Shown piece by piece: positions 9,288 to 18,012 of a DNA stretch of 64,000 nucleotides. Source of the DNA: Bacteroidota bacterium (GTDB lineage Bacteria; Bacteroidota; Bacteroidia; B-17B0; Aurantibacillaceae); the NCBI GenBank assembly GCA_016711805.1, contig JADJSH010000005.1, forward strand, positions 186,001 to 250,000, in the 5' to 3' direction. Made by a program: the position numbers and the translations under genes. The notes below the pieces were generated by a model that was given only the letters and a program-made list of their open reading frames with translations, had not been told where the DNA came from and did no database searches. Numbering within the stretch: the stretch's first letter is position 1; every line of letters starts with the position of its first letter.

Positions 9288-9312
9288 AGCCCCTACATTA
9301 TCTGTAGAGGCT
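9288..9312. terminator. Bidirectional hairpin terminator
   Basis: Arms AGCCCCTACA and TGTAGAGGCT (10 bp, one mismatch) flank a 5-nt loop between the convergent T9SS gene and the transaldolase gene. The upstream side is A-rich, giving a U-tract for the reverse strand. Confidence 0.7.
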
Positions 9313-9332
9313 TCTCATAAAATTAATTCAAA

Positions 9333-9980
9333 TTATTTCTTAGCATCCGCTAAAAATTGAGCTAAACCTTTATCCGTTAAAGGATGATTTAATAATGCTG
9401 CAATAGCACTTAATGGAGCTGTAATCACATCAGCACCAATTTTAGCACATTGTATAATATGCATTGGGTGACGAACAGAAGCCGCTAAAATCTCAGTTTC
9501 GTAACCATAGTTATCATAAATTGTTCTAATATCATCGATTAAATCCATGCCATCTTGGCTAATATCGTCTAAACGACCAACAAATGGAGATACATAAGTT
9601 GCACCAGCTTTAGCCGCTAATAATGCTTGTCCCGCAGAGAAAACCAACGTACAATTAGTTTTAATGCCTTTATCAGCAAAGTATTTTATAGCTTTTACGC
9701 CTTCTTTAATCATTGGGATTTTAACAACAATACGAGGGTGTAAATCGGCTAACATTTCGCCTTCTCTTACCATTCCTTCAAAATCTGTCGAAATTACCTC
9801 GGCACTTACGTCGCCAGTGGTAATATTGCAAATATCCACGTAGTGTTTTAGGATATTATCTTGTCCTTTAATGCCATCTTTAGCCATTAACGATGGGTTT
9901 GTGGTTACACCATCCAATACGCCAAGGTCTTGTGCTTCTTTAATTTGCGCTAAATTTGCTGTGTCAATAAAAAATTTCAT
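9333..9980 (-). CDS. fsa: Transaldolase / fructose-6-phosphate aldolase family (Fsa/TalC type)
   Basis: A 215-residue small transaldolase. It begins MKFFIDTANLAQIKEAQ and has GVTTNPSLMAK, the Schiff-base lysine region VVKIPMIKEG, and TLVFSAGQALLAAKAGATYVSPFVGRLDD. The short form lacks the extra helices of long TalB enzymes. Members act either as transaldolases of the non-oxidative pentose phosphate pathway or as fructose-6-phosphate aldolases; the sequence does not decide which. In Bacteroidota it usually supplies the transaldolase step. It is divergent from the sirtuin gene. Confidence 0.92.
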   Translation of the reverse strand: MKFFIDTANLAQIKEAQDLGVLDGVTTNPSLMAKDGIKGQDNILKHYVDICNITTGDVSAEVISTDFEGMVREGEMLADLHPRIVVKIPMIKEGVKAIKYFADKGIKTNCTLVFSAGQALLAAKAGATYVSPFVGRLDDISQDGMDLIDDIRTIYDNYGYETEILAASVRHPMHIIQCAKIGADVITAPLSAIAALLNHPLTDKGLAQFLADAKK

Positions 9981-10070
9981 AGTGGGTTATTTTTTTTGTA
10001 AATTTAGGATAAGCTAAACTATAATTTACACTTGTTTGTAGTTTGTTTAAAGTTTATTTTTATCCCGTTA

Positions 10071-10766
10071 ATGAAGAAAAAAAAGATAGTTGTTTTTAGT
10101 GGAGCTGGAATGAGTGCCGAAAGTGGTATTAAAACCTTTAGGGACACTGGTGGCTTGTGGGAAGAATATAAAATTGAGGATGTTGCTACGTTTGAAGCCT
10201 GGATAAAGAATCAACCTTTAGTACTTGATTTCTATAACCAGCGCCGCAAACAGGTAATGGACGCGCAGCCTAACGAAGCTCATTTTTTGGTAGCTGAATT
10301 ACAAAAGCACTTTGATGTTCAAGTTATTACTCAAAATATTGATGATTTGCACGAAAGGGCCGGAAGTAAAAAAGTATTGCATTTGCATGGGGAAATCATG
10401 AAATGCAGGAGCACAGCTAAACAAGAATTAATTTACGAGTTAAAACACTGGGAAATAAAAAAAGGAGATGTGTGTGAAATAGGATCTCAGTTAAGACCAC
10501 ATATTGTATGGTTTGGGGAAGCGGTTCCCGAAATGGATAAAGCAACGGATTTAGCAGAAAAAGCTGATATTTTTATTACCATAGGAACCTCCTTAAATGT
10601 CTATCCTGCAGCTAATTTAATTAATGTGATTGAAGGGCATATTCCTAAGTTTTTGGTAGATCCAGGAGATTTCAATTTAGATTATATTAAAAACCTGACT
10701 ATTATTAAAGCGACTGCTGTAGAGGGAATGAAAGTTCTATCCCAAAAATTAAACGAATTAATTTAG
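10071..10766 (+). CDS. Sir2-family NAD-dependent protein deacylase, class III-like, zinc-site reduced
   Basis: A 231-residue sirtuin. NAD-binding motif GAGMSAESGI is at residues 11-20, TQNIDDLHERAG around 87, and the catalytic histidine is H106 in LHLHGE. FYNQRR supplies Tyr55 and Arg58, the Y-x-x-R pair that binds acidic acyl groups in SIRT5 and CobB, so desuccinylase/demalonylase activity is likely. The usual four zinc cysteines are not present: only one Cys follows LHGEIMK and one lies in GDVCEIGS. An upstream in-frame codon at 10032 exists, but ATG 10071 fits the family N-terminus. Confidence 0.92.
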   Translation: MKKKKIVVFSGAGMSAESGIKTFRDTGGLWEEYKIEDVATFEAWIKNQPLVLDFYNQRRKQVMDAQPNEAHFLVAELQKHFDVQVITQNIDDLHERAGSKKVLHLHGEIMKCRSTAKQELIYELKHWEIKKGDVCEIGSQLRPHIVWFGEAVPEMDKATDLAEKADIFITIGTSLNVYPAANLINVIEGHIPKFLVDPGDFNLDYIKNLTIIKATAVEGMKVLSQKLNELI

Positions 10767-10800
10767 ATGATTGCCTTTTGGCAAATCCCAATAATACAAA

Positions 10801-12064
10801 ATGAGTAATTCATCCACTGTAAAATGTCCTAATTGCAAAACCGAGTTTCAGTTAGGGGATGCTATATCTTCTGAAATAGAAGCTAAAATAAAAGCGCGCT
10901 ATGTTGAGCGTTTCAATAAAGATCAGAAAGATTTAGCAGACAAAGAAAAACAATACGAATTGCAATTAGAGCAATTAAAAAAGCAACAGGAAGAACAAGA
11001 AAAAATTATTGCCGAAAAAGTAAAATTGCAAAAAAGTGTATTAGAGCAAGAGGCTATTAAAAAGGCGGCTTCCGAAATGCAATTGCAAATGGAAATGCTG
11101 AACAAAGAACTTTCTGAAAAAGAAACTAAATTAAAAGACAGTCAGGCAAAGGAATTGCAGTTTTTATTAAAGGCAAAAGAGTTACAAGAAAAAGAAGCGC
11201 AGTTTGAATTAACGCTTCAACAAAAGCTTCAATCCGAAAGAGAATTATTGTCTGAACAGATAAAAAAACAAGAATTAGAAAAAAATTCCATCAAAGAAAA
11301 AGATCATCAACTACAAATGATGGAATTAAAAAAAACAACTCGAAGATCAAAAGAAGTTAACTGAAGAGATGGTGCGTAAGCAAGGACAAGGTTCGATGCA
11401 AATGCAAGGCGAAGTACAAGAGTTAATTTTAGAAGAATTATTAAGAAGCACTTTTCCATTTGATTCGATTGATGAAGTAGGGAAGGGAGTGAAAGGAGCA
11501 GATGCTATTCACACAGTACGAAATCCATTAGGACAGGTTTGTGGGAAAATTATTTATGAAAGTAAAAACACCAAAGCTTTTGGCGGCGACTGGATTGATA
11601 AGTTAAAACATGATATGCGTTCCTCGCAAGCCGATATTGCAGTAATTGTTACTGAGACCATGCCAAAAGATATGGAGCGTTTTGGAATGAAAGATGGTGT
11701 GTGGATTTGTAACTATACTGAAATAAAATCACTAGCTTTTGTGTTGCGCGATAGTTTAATTAAAGTTCACGCGGCCCAAGCAAGTCAAGAAAATAAAGGT
11801 GATAAAATGAGTCTACTATATTCTTATTTAACAGGAACCGAATTTAGACAACAAATAGAAGCGATTGTTGAAGGTTTCACTGAATTACAATACGGGATAC
11901 AAAAAGAAAAAAATTCCATGCAAAAGATATGGAAAGAGCGCGAAAAACAATTAGAGAAAGTATTACTTAATACCACTAACTTCTATGGCTCTGTAAAAGG
12001 CATAGCAGGTAATGCTATTGGCGATATTAAATTGTTAGAACTTGGGGGAGAAGACGAAGTTTAG
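10801..12064 (+). CDS. DUF2130 protein, split by a +1 frameshift in an A8 run
   Basis: A DUF2130 family protein of about 420 residues once a frameshift is corrected. The N-terminus has a zinc-ribbon start (VKCPNCKTEFQLGDA), followed by a long Gln/Lys/Glu-rich coiled coil to about residue 185. The conserved C-terminal DUF2130 domain (LILEELLRSTFPFDSIDEV, GKIIYESKNTKAFGGDWIDK, SQADIAVIVTETMP) resembles restriction-endonuclease-like folds. The first frame stops at 11364 and the second resumes near 11339. An A8 tract at 11328-11335 explains it: with seven A the frame reads MELKKQLEDQKKLTEEM without interruption. Function is unknown. The gene is followed by a strong terminator. Confidence 0.85.
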
Positions 12065-12090
12065 TGATATGAGATAGTTATTTATCTAAA

Positions 12091-12119
12091 AGCCTGTCAG
12101 AATTAAATTCTGACAGGCT
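12091..12119 (+). terminator. Rho-independent terminator after DUF2130 gene
   Basis: A perfect 13-bp stem (AGCCTGTCAGAAT / ATTCTGACAGGCT) with a 3-nt loop, flanked by A-rich DNA upstream and a T-tract downstream. It could work in both directions. Confidence 0.85.
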
Positions 12120-12259
12120 TTTATTTACCAAAATGTAGACGAAAGCTGCCACTTATTGGCAAAAGCCAACCAGTTACCAATTGGCAATAACCTTTGGCAT
12201 TTGTGGCGGTATAATTGTTTAGAATACGATAACAATCAACCCTTTTAAAATCATACGTT

Positions 12260-12469
12260 ATGAAAACTTCAAATTCAAACCAAAAAAATAACAGAACAAG
12301 CATTTTAGTTTGTTTGATTTTGTTAGCGATTTCTTCTCCTGTTTTTTCTCAAAATAAATTAGTAAGCATAGTCTCTTCTGTAAATCCGAGTTTTGCTATA
12401 TCGGTTGTATGTGTATTTGGTTTAGCTGTGTTTTTATTTACTGCTTTTATGAAGCAAAAAAATCATTAA
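12260..12469 (+). CDS. Small membrane protein, hypothetical (69 aa)
   Basis: A 69-residue protein that I do not recognise. Residues 13-30 (SILVCLILLAISSPVFSQ) look like a signal peptide or first membrane segment, and residues 44-63 form a second hydrophobic helix. It ends in a short basic tail. It stands alone between two hairpin terminators, so it is an independent transcription unit. The about 140 bp upstream contain a TTGGC-AAAA-GCCAA hairpin at 12154-12167 and related TTGGCAA copies, which could be regulatory. Small size leaves some doubt that it is a real gene, but the export-like N-terminus and the terminators favour it. Confidence 0.55.
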   Translation: MKTSNSNQKNNRTSILVCLILLAISSPVFSQNKLVSIVSSVNPSFAISVVCVFGLAVFLFTAFMKQKNH

Positions 12470-12494
12470 GGCTTGTGTTTTGTTTTGTTTGGGA

Positions 12495-12525
12495 AACCTA
12501 GTTGGATTAGTGCTCCAGCTAGGTT
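12495..12525. terminator. Bidirectional terminator between small membrane gene and TetR gene
   Basis: Arms AACCTAGTTGGA and TCCAGCTAGGTT (12 bp with one G-T wobble) surround a 7-nt loop, followed by T7 on the plus strand. It lies 4 bp beyond the TetR stop codon. Confidence 0.8.
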
Positions 12526-12528
12526 TTT

Positions 12529-13209
12529 TTATTTTGAATTGATAGATGAAAACAATAATGACTCTAAGAACACAATTATTTTTTTATCACCATCTTCTTT
12601 GGAGAAGTCAGTTAAAGCTGGCAGATTTTGCATGAAAAATTTCTGAGAATGCGCCATTTCTATGAGTGTACTAGCCATCGAATGTGCAAATTTGTATTTT
12701 GGATTATGTTCTTTGATAATTAAGGCAATGCGTTCACATAAATCTTTATAGGGTTTAAATAACCTGTCTTTATTATCTTTACTAACATTACGAGTTAAAT
12801 AAGCTTTTGAACCTTCCCACATCATTAATTTGTAAGCTTCGTTTTCAGTAATAAAATCTGATTCAATGTTTTTTATTGGAGGCTCTTCAACTAAAAGTTT
12901 TATGATAGTTTTTAATTTAATTTCGGTGCTTGTAATATTATTTAATCTAAAAATGGATTTGTATTCCAAATAACTCCAATACCAGTTTATTAAATAAATC
13001 AAAAATTTGTGTTTGTTTTCAAAATAGCGATAAATACTGGCTTCTGTCGTTGAAATTTCAATGGATAGTTTTTTAAAGGTAAACTCTTCAAAGCCCAATT
13101 TGTTAATTAAAATCAAGCCATGTTTCACCATCTTCTTACCTAAAACTGATTCTTCGGGGTTTCGAAGAAATAGCTTTTCATTCATTTTTATTCTAATGTC
13201 TAATTCCAT
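12529..13209 (-). CDS. TetR/AcrR family transcriptional regulator
   Basis: A 226-residue regulator. The N-terminal HTH region is clear: GLILINKLGFEEFTFKKLS followed by EISTTEASIYRYFENKHK, the TetR recognition-helix signature. The C-terminal ligand/dimer domain is mostly helical and not diagnostic of a ligand. It is divergent from the membrane-domain/HlyD fusion gene with 113 bp between them, and this gap contains a 21-bp palindrome at 13261-13281 that fits a TetR operator. It most likely represses its own gene and the exporter operon until an inducer binds. Confidence 0.9.
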   Translation of the reverse strand: MELDIRIKMNEKLFLRNPEESVLGKKMVKHGLILINKLGFEEFTFKKLSIEISTTEASIYRYFENKHKFLIYLINWYWSYLEYKSIFRLNNITSTEIKLKTIIKLLVEEPPIKNIESDFITENEAYKLMMWEGSKAYLTRNVSKDNKDRLFKPYKDLCERIALIIKEHNPKYKFAHSMASTLIEMAHSQKFFMQNLPALTDFSKEDGDKKIIVFLESLLFSSINSK

Positions 13210-13260
13210 TAAAGCTGATTTGATAGTAAAAGTATGTTAAATATTTGATATTTGCAAATG

Positions 13261-13281
13261 AATAATAGTAATACTATTATT
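13261..13281. promoter_or_regulatory. Candidate TetR operator (9-3-9 palindrome)
   Basis: AATAATAGT and ACTATTATT are perfect inverted repeats separated by AAT. The site is in the gap between the divergent tetR and exporter genes, upstream of TAnnTTTG boxes TATTTTTG (13299-13306) and TATATTTG (13311-13318). Position and symmetry match TetR-family operators; binding is inferred. Confidence 0.6.
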
Positions 13282-13322
13282 TGTATTCATTTTTTTGTTA
13301 TTTTTGTTGATATATTTGTAGT

Positions 13323-15590
13323 ATGGAAAAGAAAAAAGCTAAATTATTATTTACCTGGCTGAGTAATGAAAAGACAATTTTAAGTAAAGTGTATACTTTA
13401 GCCTTTTTACAAGGTATAATGTATATCGCTATTCCTGTCGGTATACAAGGAGTTGTAACTTACATTATGGCTGGTAGTTTTTCCGCATCACTTATTTTAC
13501 TTTGTTCCATTACAATTGTAGCAACCATATTTGTTGGTTATTTTCAAATCTGGCAAATGCGTATTAATGAAACCTTGCATCAAAAAATATTTGGAAATTT
13601 AGCAACTCGCATTAGCTTGTATTTAAATAATAATACAAATACAGAGGATATTTTATATAAATTAAATAAATATTTTGAAGTAGTTACTTTACAGAAAGGA
13701 ATCAGTAAAATATTACTTGATTTTTCTTTTTCACTAATTAGTATTGTTTTTGGAGTTATGTTGTTACCTCTATACAGTCCTTGGTTTATGTTTTTTACAA
13801 TTATTATTGGGTTCTCATTTTATTTTATAATTGTTTATTACGGCAAGAAAGGAATTGAAACTAATGTAAAGACTTCTAATGAAAAATATAATTTGATAGA
13901 ATGGTTTCAAAAAAGGGCATCTTCAAATGATACAAATAGTGAGAAATTTTTAGAGCATTCTGATTTTATATTGAACGATTATATTATTAGTAGAAAAAGT
14001 CACTATTCAGTTCTTGAAAAACAATTTAAAGGGATTATTTTATTTAAAATTATTTTTGTTGGTATTTTGTTATTCTTTGGTGCGTTCTTAGTGCAACGAG
14101 GAGATTTAAATATTGGTCAATTTGTAGCCTCTGAAATCATTATTTTTTTAGTAATTAATTCAGTTGAAAAATTAGTGAGTAGTTTAAGCACTTGTTATGA
14201 TATCATTACTGCGTTATATAAAATCGAAAAAATATTTGGTGAAAAAGAAGAGTTTTCATTTTTAAATACACACGTTTTAGAGCTTGAAGGTGTTTCTAAT
14301 ATTTATAAACGCTCTTATTCTAAAGCCATTAAATATTCATTAACGGCATTTTTTATTACAGGTTTTGTTGTGTTGTTTTCACCTTGGACCCAAAGTGTAG
14401 AATCAAAAGGGAAAGTAACAACGCTAAATCCTGAAGGTAGACCTCAAACAATTACTTCACGTATTGCTGGTAGAGTTGAAAACTGGTTTATCAACGAGGG
14501 AGATTTTGTGAAAAAAAATGATACCATTGCTTTTATATCAGAGATAAAGGATGAATATATGGATCCTCTATTGATTAGTCGTTCTGAACAGCAAATCAAA
14601 GCAAAGGAAACAACTCTAGAGTCTTATGAGAAAAAAGTGAATTCAGTTAATTCTCAAATTGATGCTTTGAATAAAAATTTGCTATTAAAAATGGAGCAAA
14701 CTCGTAACAAGCTTTTGCAGGCAAAAATTAAAGTTAGAACAGATAGCATTGAGGCACAAACGGCGTCTAATAATTATAAAACTGCCGAAGAGCAATTACA
14801 GCGTTTCGAAGAATTACAAATTAAAGGTGTTATATCAAAAACAGATTTGGAAAATAGGAGAATTAAGGTACAAGATGCTTTAGCTAAAAAAACATCTGCC
14901 GAAAATAAATTCATGGCAACTAAAAATGAGTTATTAAATTCAGAAATTGAGTTAAATTCTGTGCAACAGGATTATCAAGAAAAAATAATGAAGGCTGAAT
15001 CTGATAAGTTTTCTGCATTGTCATCTTTATATGAGGGTGAAGGTTCTTTAACCAAATTACAAGGCCAATTAGCTAATTATAGTATGCGAAAAGGGTATTA
15101 CTATGTACTCGCACCGCAAGATGGCTATATAACCAAAGCCTATGTTTTAGGAATTGGTGAAATTGTGAAGGAAGGAGCAGCTTTATGTTCAATAGTACCT
15201 AAACAAGCGGAACAAGCTGTTGAGTTATACATTAATCCAATTGATTTGCCATTAATTCAAAAAGGACAAAATGTTCAGTTAACTTTTGATGGTTGGCCGG
15301 CATTTGTTTTTTCGGGTTGGCCTGGAATTAGCTTTGGAACGTATGAATCGGAAATTGTTGCTTTTGACAAAGCTATTTCTGATAATGGTAAATTTCGTAT
15401 TTTAGTTAAAAATACTGGGAAAAGATGGCCGGATGCGATACAGATTGGAAGCGGAGTGCAGGGTTTTGCTCTGCTGAATAATGTACCGGTTATTTATGAG
15501 ATCTGGCGAAAGTTAAATGGTTTTCCGCCAGAATTTTATGTAAAAAATAGTGAGGAAAAAATAGAAAAGAAACAAGATGAGAAAAAGTAG
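13323..15590 (+). CDS. Fusion of ABC-exporter membrane domain (no ATPase) with HlyD-type adaptor
   Basis: A 755-residue protein with two modules. Residues about 20-300 look like the six-helix membrane domain of a type-1 ABC exporter, ending in CYDIITALYKIEKIFGEKEE, which normally leads into the nucleotide-binding domain. No Walker A, signature or Walker B sequence follows. Instead, after about 30 residues, a membrane helix (about 337-355) begins an HlyD/MFP adaptor: lipoyl half near ITSRIAGRVENWFINEGDFV, coiled-coil hairpin about 420-600, second lipoyl half at YYVLAPQDGYITKAYVLGIGE, then a beta-barrel. Its 3' end overlaps the TolC gene by 14 bp. It is probably the inner-membrane and periplasmic part of a TetR-controlled exporter; the energy source is unknown. 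Confidence 0.8.
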   Translation: MEKKKAKLLFTWLSNEKTILSKVYTLAFLQGIMYIAIPVGIQGVVTYIMAGSFSASLILLCSITIVATIFVGYFQIWQMRINETLHQKIFGNLATRISLYLNNNTNTEDILYKLNKYFEVVTLQKGISKILLDFSFSLISIVFGVMLLPLYSPWFMFFTIIIGFSFYFIIVYYGKKGIETNVKTSNEKYNLIEWFQKRASSNDTNSEKFLEHSDFILNDYIISRKSHYSVLEKQFKGIILFKIIFVGILLFFGAFLVQRGDLNIGQFVASEIIIFLVINSVEKLVSSLSTCYDIITALYKIEKIFGEKEEFSFLNTHVLELEGVSNIYKRSYSKAIKYSLTAFFITGFVVLFSPWTQSVESKGKVTTLNPEGRPQTITSRIAGRVENWFINEGDFVKKNDTIAFISEIKDEYMDPLLISRSEQQIKAKETTLESYEKKVNSVNSQIDALNKNLLLKMEQTRNKLLQAKIKVRTDSIEAQTASNNYKTAEEQLQRFEELQIKGVISKTDLENRRIKVQDALAKKTSAENKFMATKNELLNSEIELNSVQQDYQEKIMKAESDKFSALSSLYEGEGSLTKLQGQLANYSMRKGYYYVLAPQDGYITKAYVLGIGEIVKEGAALCSIVPKQAEQAVELYINPIDLPLIQKGQNVQLTFDGWPAFVFSGWPGISFGTYESEIVAFDKAISDNGKFRILVKNTGKRWPDAIQIGSGVQGFALLNNVPVIYEIWRKLNGFPPEFYVKNSEEKIEKKQDEKK

Positions 15591-16980
15591 GGCTAAATTT
15601 TTAATTATTGTTTTTGGATTTTTATTTTTTAATTGCTTTTCTCAAACTACTGTAGTTTTGAGTTATGACGACTATTTAAAGAATGTTTTGGACAACAATC
15701 CGATTTCAAAACGGGCCGACAATATTAAACAATACGGAGAGTTGCAATATAAAGCTAGTAAAGGAAATTTTGATCCCACTATTAGTGGTAACTATGATAA
15801 TAAGTTTTTTAACAATACTAATTATTATAGCATTTTAAATAGCGGAGTAAAAGTTCCATTATACACAGCGCAAAATTTGAAATTTGGATATGAATATGGT
15901 GTAGGAGCCAATATTAACCCCGAACAATATACCTCGTCTTATGGATTACCTTATGTTGGTTTAGAAGTTGGTTTGTTACAAGGATTAGTAATAGATTACA
16001 GAAGAGCTGAGGTAATGAAGTCAAGAGAATATGTTGGTTATTATTCAGCTGAAAAAAATGTGCAGTTAAATGGTTTATTGTTTGAGGCCTCTTTAAAATA
16101 CTTTGATTGGTTATTCAGTTTAAAACAAATTTATTTAAATAATTATTTTTTAAACTTAGCTAAGCAACGATTAATTGGTATTGAATCTTTAGCCAATATT
16201 GGTGAACGTGCAGCGGTTGATACAATTGAAGCAGCTATCTTTTATCAAGGACGATTATTGGATGTTCAGAGTTCGCAAATTGATAATCAAAAACAGATAA
16301 ATGAATTAGCAACATTCAATTGGCAAAACAATAACGTTGCTGCTTTCACAACATTTCAACCTCAAGATAGCTTAGATGGTTATTTTGAAAAAGCCAAAAA
16401 TAGTTTAGTGAAACGATTATATCAAGATTCATCTAATAATCCCGTGATTGCAAAGTACAACTCTATGCAATCTATTTTAGAAATTGATAATAAATTAAAG
16501 CGCGAAATGATTAAACCCAAGCTAAATGCTAATTATAATTTTTTATCCTATAATCCAAATTCTTACAGCCCAGTTTATTCTCAAAATAATTATAAGTGGG
16601 GTGTTGATTTGTCATTTCCTTTATTGTTAAGGAAATCAAGAAATGAATATAAAATGGCAAAGCTTACCTCTCAAAATAATTCATTCGAGTTAGCGAATAA
16701 AAGTAATGAGTTAGATTTTAAAATTAATGCGCTAAAACAAACCATTAGTATATTGGCAGAACAACTTCAAAATGCTGAACGTTCAGCTAGATACAGCAAA
16801 CAATTAGTAGAAGCCGAAAAATTAAAATTTGAAAATGGAGAAAGTTCATTATTTATTTTAAATGCTCGAGAAAATAAATGGCTCGAATCGGAATTGAAAC
16901 TATCTGAGTATAAATTAAAATTCATTAAAACAGTTTTAAATATTGTATATTTAAAAGGCGGATTAAATTATCAGTTATAG
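15577..16980 (+). CDS. TolC-family outer membrane efflux protein
   Basis: A 467-residue protein with signal peptide (FLIIVFGFLFFNCFSQ) and the two alternating coiled-coil regions of TolC-type channels. One is around residues 130-240, with LLFEASLKYFDWLFSLKQIYL. The second is around 340-460, with ALKQTISILAEQLQNAERS and ESSLFILNARENKWLESELK. It supplies the outer membrane duct for the preceding membrane-domain/HlyD fusion, whose gene it overlaps by 14 bp. It lacks a lipobox. The stop is only 5 bp from the convergent LysR stop. Substrate unknown. Confidence 0.88.
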   Translation: MRKSRAKFLIIVFGFLFFNCFSQTTVVLSYDDYLKNVLDNNPISKRADNIKQYGELQYKASKGNFDPTISGNYDNKFFNNTNYYSILNSGVKVPLYTAQNLKFGYEYGVGANINPEQYTSSYGLPYVGLEVGLLQGLVIDYRRAEVMKSREYVGYYSAEKNVQLNGLLFEASLKYFDWLFSLKQIYLNNYFLNLAKQRLIGIESLANIGERAAVDTIEAAIFYQGRLLDVQSSQIDNQKQINELATFNWQNNNVAAFTTFQPQDSLDGYFEKAKNSLVKRLYQDSSNNPVIAKYNSMQSILEIDNKLKREMIKPKLNANYNFLSYNPNSYSPVYSQNNYKWGVDLSFPLLLRKSRNEYKMAKLTSQNNSFELANKSNELDFKINALKQTISILAEQLQNAERSARYSKQLVEAEKLKFENGESSLFILNARENKWLESELKLSEYKLKFIKTVLNIVYLKGGLNYQL

Positions 16981-16985
16981 TTTTC

Positions 16986-17908
16986 TCAATAGGCTTCACA
17001 CCAATCAAATTTATTTTTTATAATATTTTGTTTTTCTTTTTTAATATAATTTAAAAATGAAGAAGCAACAGGCGAAAGATTTTTGTTTTTCATCCAAATG
17101 AGATGCCAAGTTGATTTTATAGGAAAATTTTTAAATGGTATTATTTGCAATTCTTTTGAACTAGTTCATTTTTTAATCCAATTATTGGCATAATGGAATA
17201 TCCAATACCTGCTAATACAGCCTGTTTTACAGCTTCATTGGATGTTAGTTCCATTTTTTGTGAACTGGCAAATTGTTTTTTCTCAATAAATCTTTCCATA
17301 ACTAATCGTGTTCCTGATCCTTTTTCTCTATAAATTAGTTGTATTTCGTCAAATATGGATTTGTCATAGGACCTTTGATTAAATTTTTTATCATGATTGC
17401 CAATTAAAAACAATTTGTTTTGCATCAATTCCACTTTGTCTATTGCCAATTTTTCTGGTAAAACAGATACGAGGGAAAAATCGACTTCATTGTTTTCTAA
17501 GCTTTCAATTACTTTGCTTTTATTAGTTACATCTAATAGTAACTCTATTTCTGGATTTAGTTTTAAAAAGCCTGATAGAAAATGTGGCATGATATATTTG
17601 CCTGTCGAAACTATTGAGATTTTGAGTCGTCCGCTTAGTTGCCCTTTATAGGCTAATGTTTTGTAATTTATTGCATACACTTCGTTTAATATATTTTCGG
17701 CGGCATTAGCAATTTCTTTTCCAAAATCTGTTATAAATAATTGTCTTCCTATAACTTCTGTAAGTGGTATTTGAAATTGATTTTGAAAATTTTTTAATTG
17801 AATGGATACGGCTGGTTGAGTTAAAAAAAGTTCCTCAGCTGCTTTTGTAATACTTTTTGTTTGAGATATTTTTAAAAATATCTGCAATTGGTTAAGTGTA
17901 TATTGCAT
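16986..17908 (-). CDS. LysR-family regulator, frameshifted near the C-terminus
   Basis: A LysR regulator of about 307 residues if one frameshift is corrected. The N-terminal HTH (TLNQLQIFLKISQTKSITKA, then AEELFLTQPAVSIQLKNFQ) and the effector domain (GQLSGRLKISIVSTGKYIMP onward) are standard. As assembled the frame stops at 17141 after LKNELVQKNCK. Another frame continues with ELQIIPFKNFPIKSTWHLIW, then KNKNLSPVASSFLNYI and a C-terminus KFDWCEAY, exactly the expected LysR ending. One missing T at 17154-17157 (T4 for T5) restores it. It is divergent from the four small genes and sbtA, resembling CbbR/CcmR regulators of inorganic carbon genes. Confidence 0.85.
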
Positions 17909-17966
17909 AAAAATATTTTATGATAATCATTACAAATATAAATAAAAATTTATGAATTGCTGACTG

Positions 17967-17974
17967 TATTTTTG
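17967..17974 (+). promoter_or_regulatory. TAnnTTTG -7 box in the LysR/small-gene intergenic region
   Basis: TATTTTTG matches the Bacteroidota -7 consensus and is 38 bp before the 18013 start codon. No good TTTG -33 box is at normal spacing, which would suit an activator-dependent promoter such as a LysR target. This is an inference. Confidence 0.4.
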
Positions 17975-18012
17975 TCCTGTATTAACATTATTAATCTCTT
18001 AAATTTTTAGTT

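Noticed and set aside
11369..12064. Separate 231-residue gene after the DUF2130 N-terminal part
   Set aside because: Its beginning lies inside the same conserved protein; A7 instead of A8 at 11328-11335 joins both parts. I annotate one gene.
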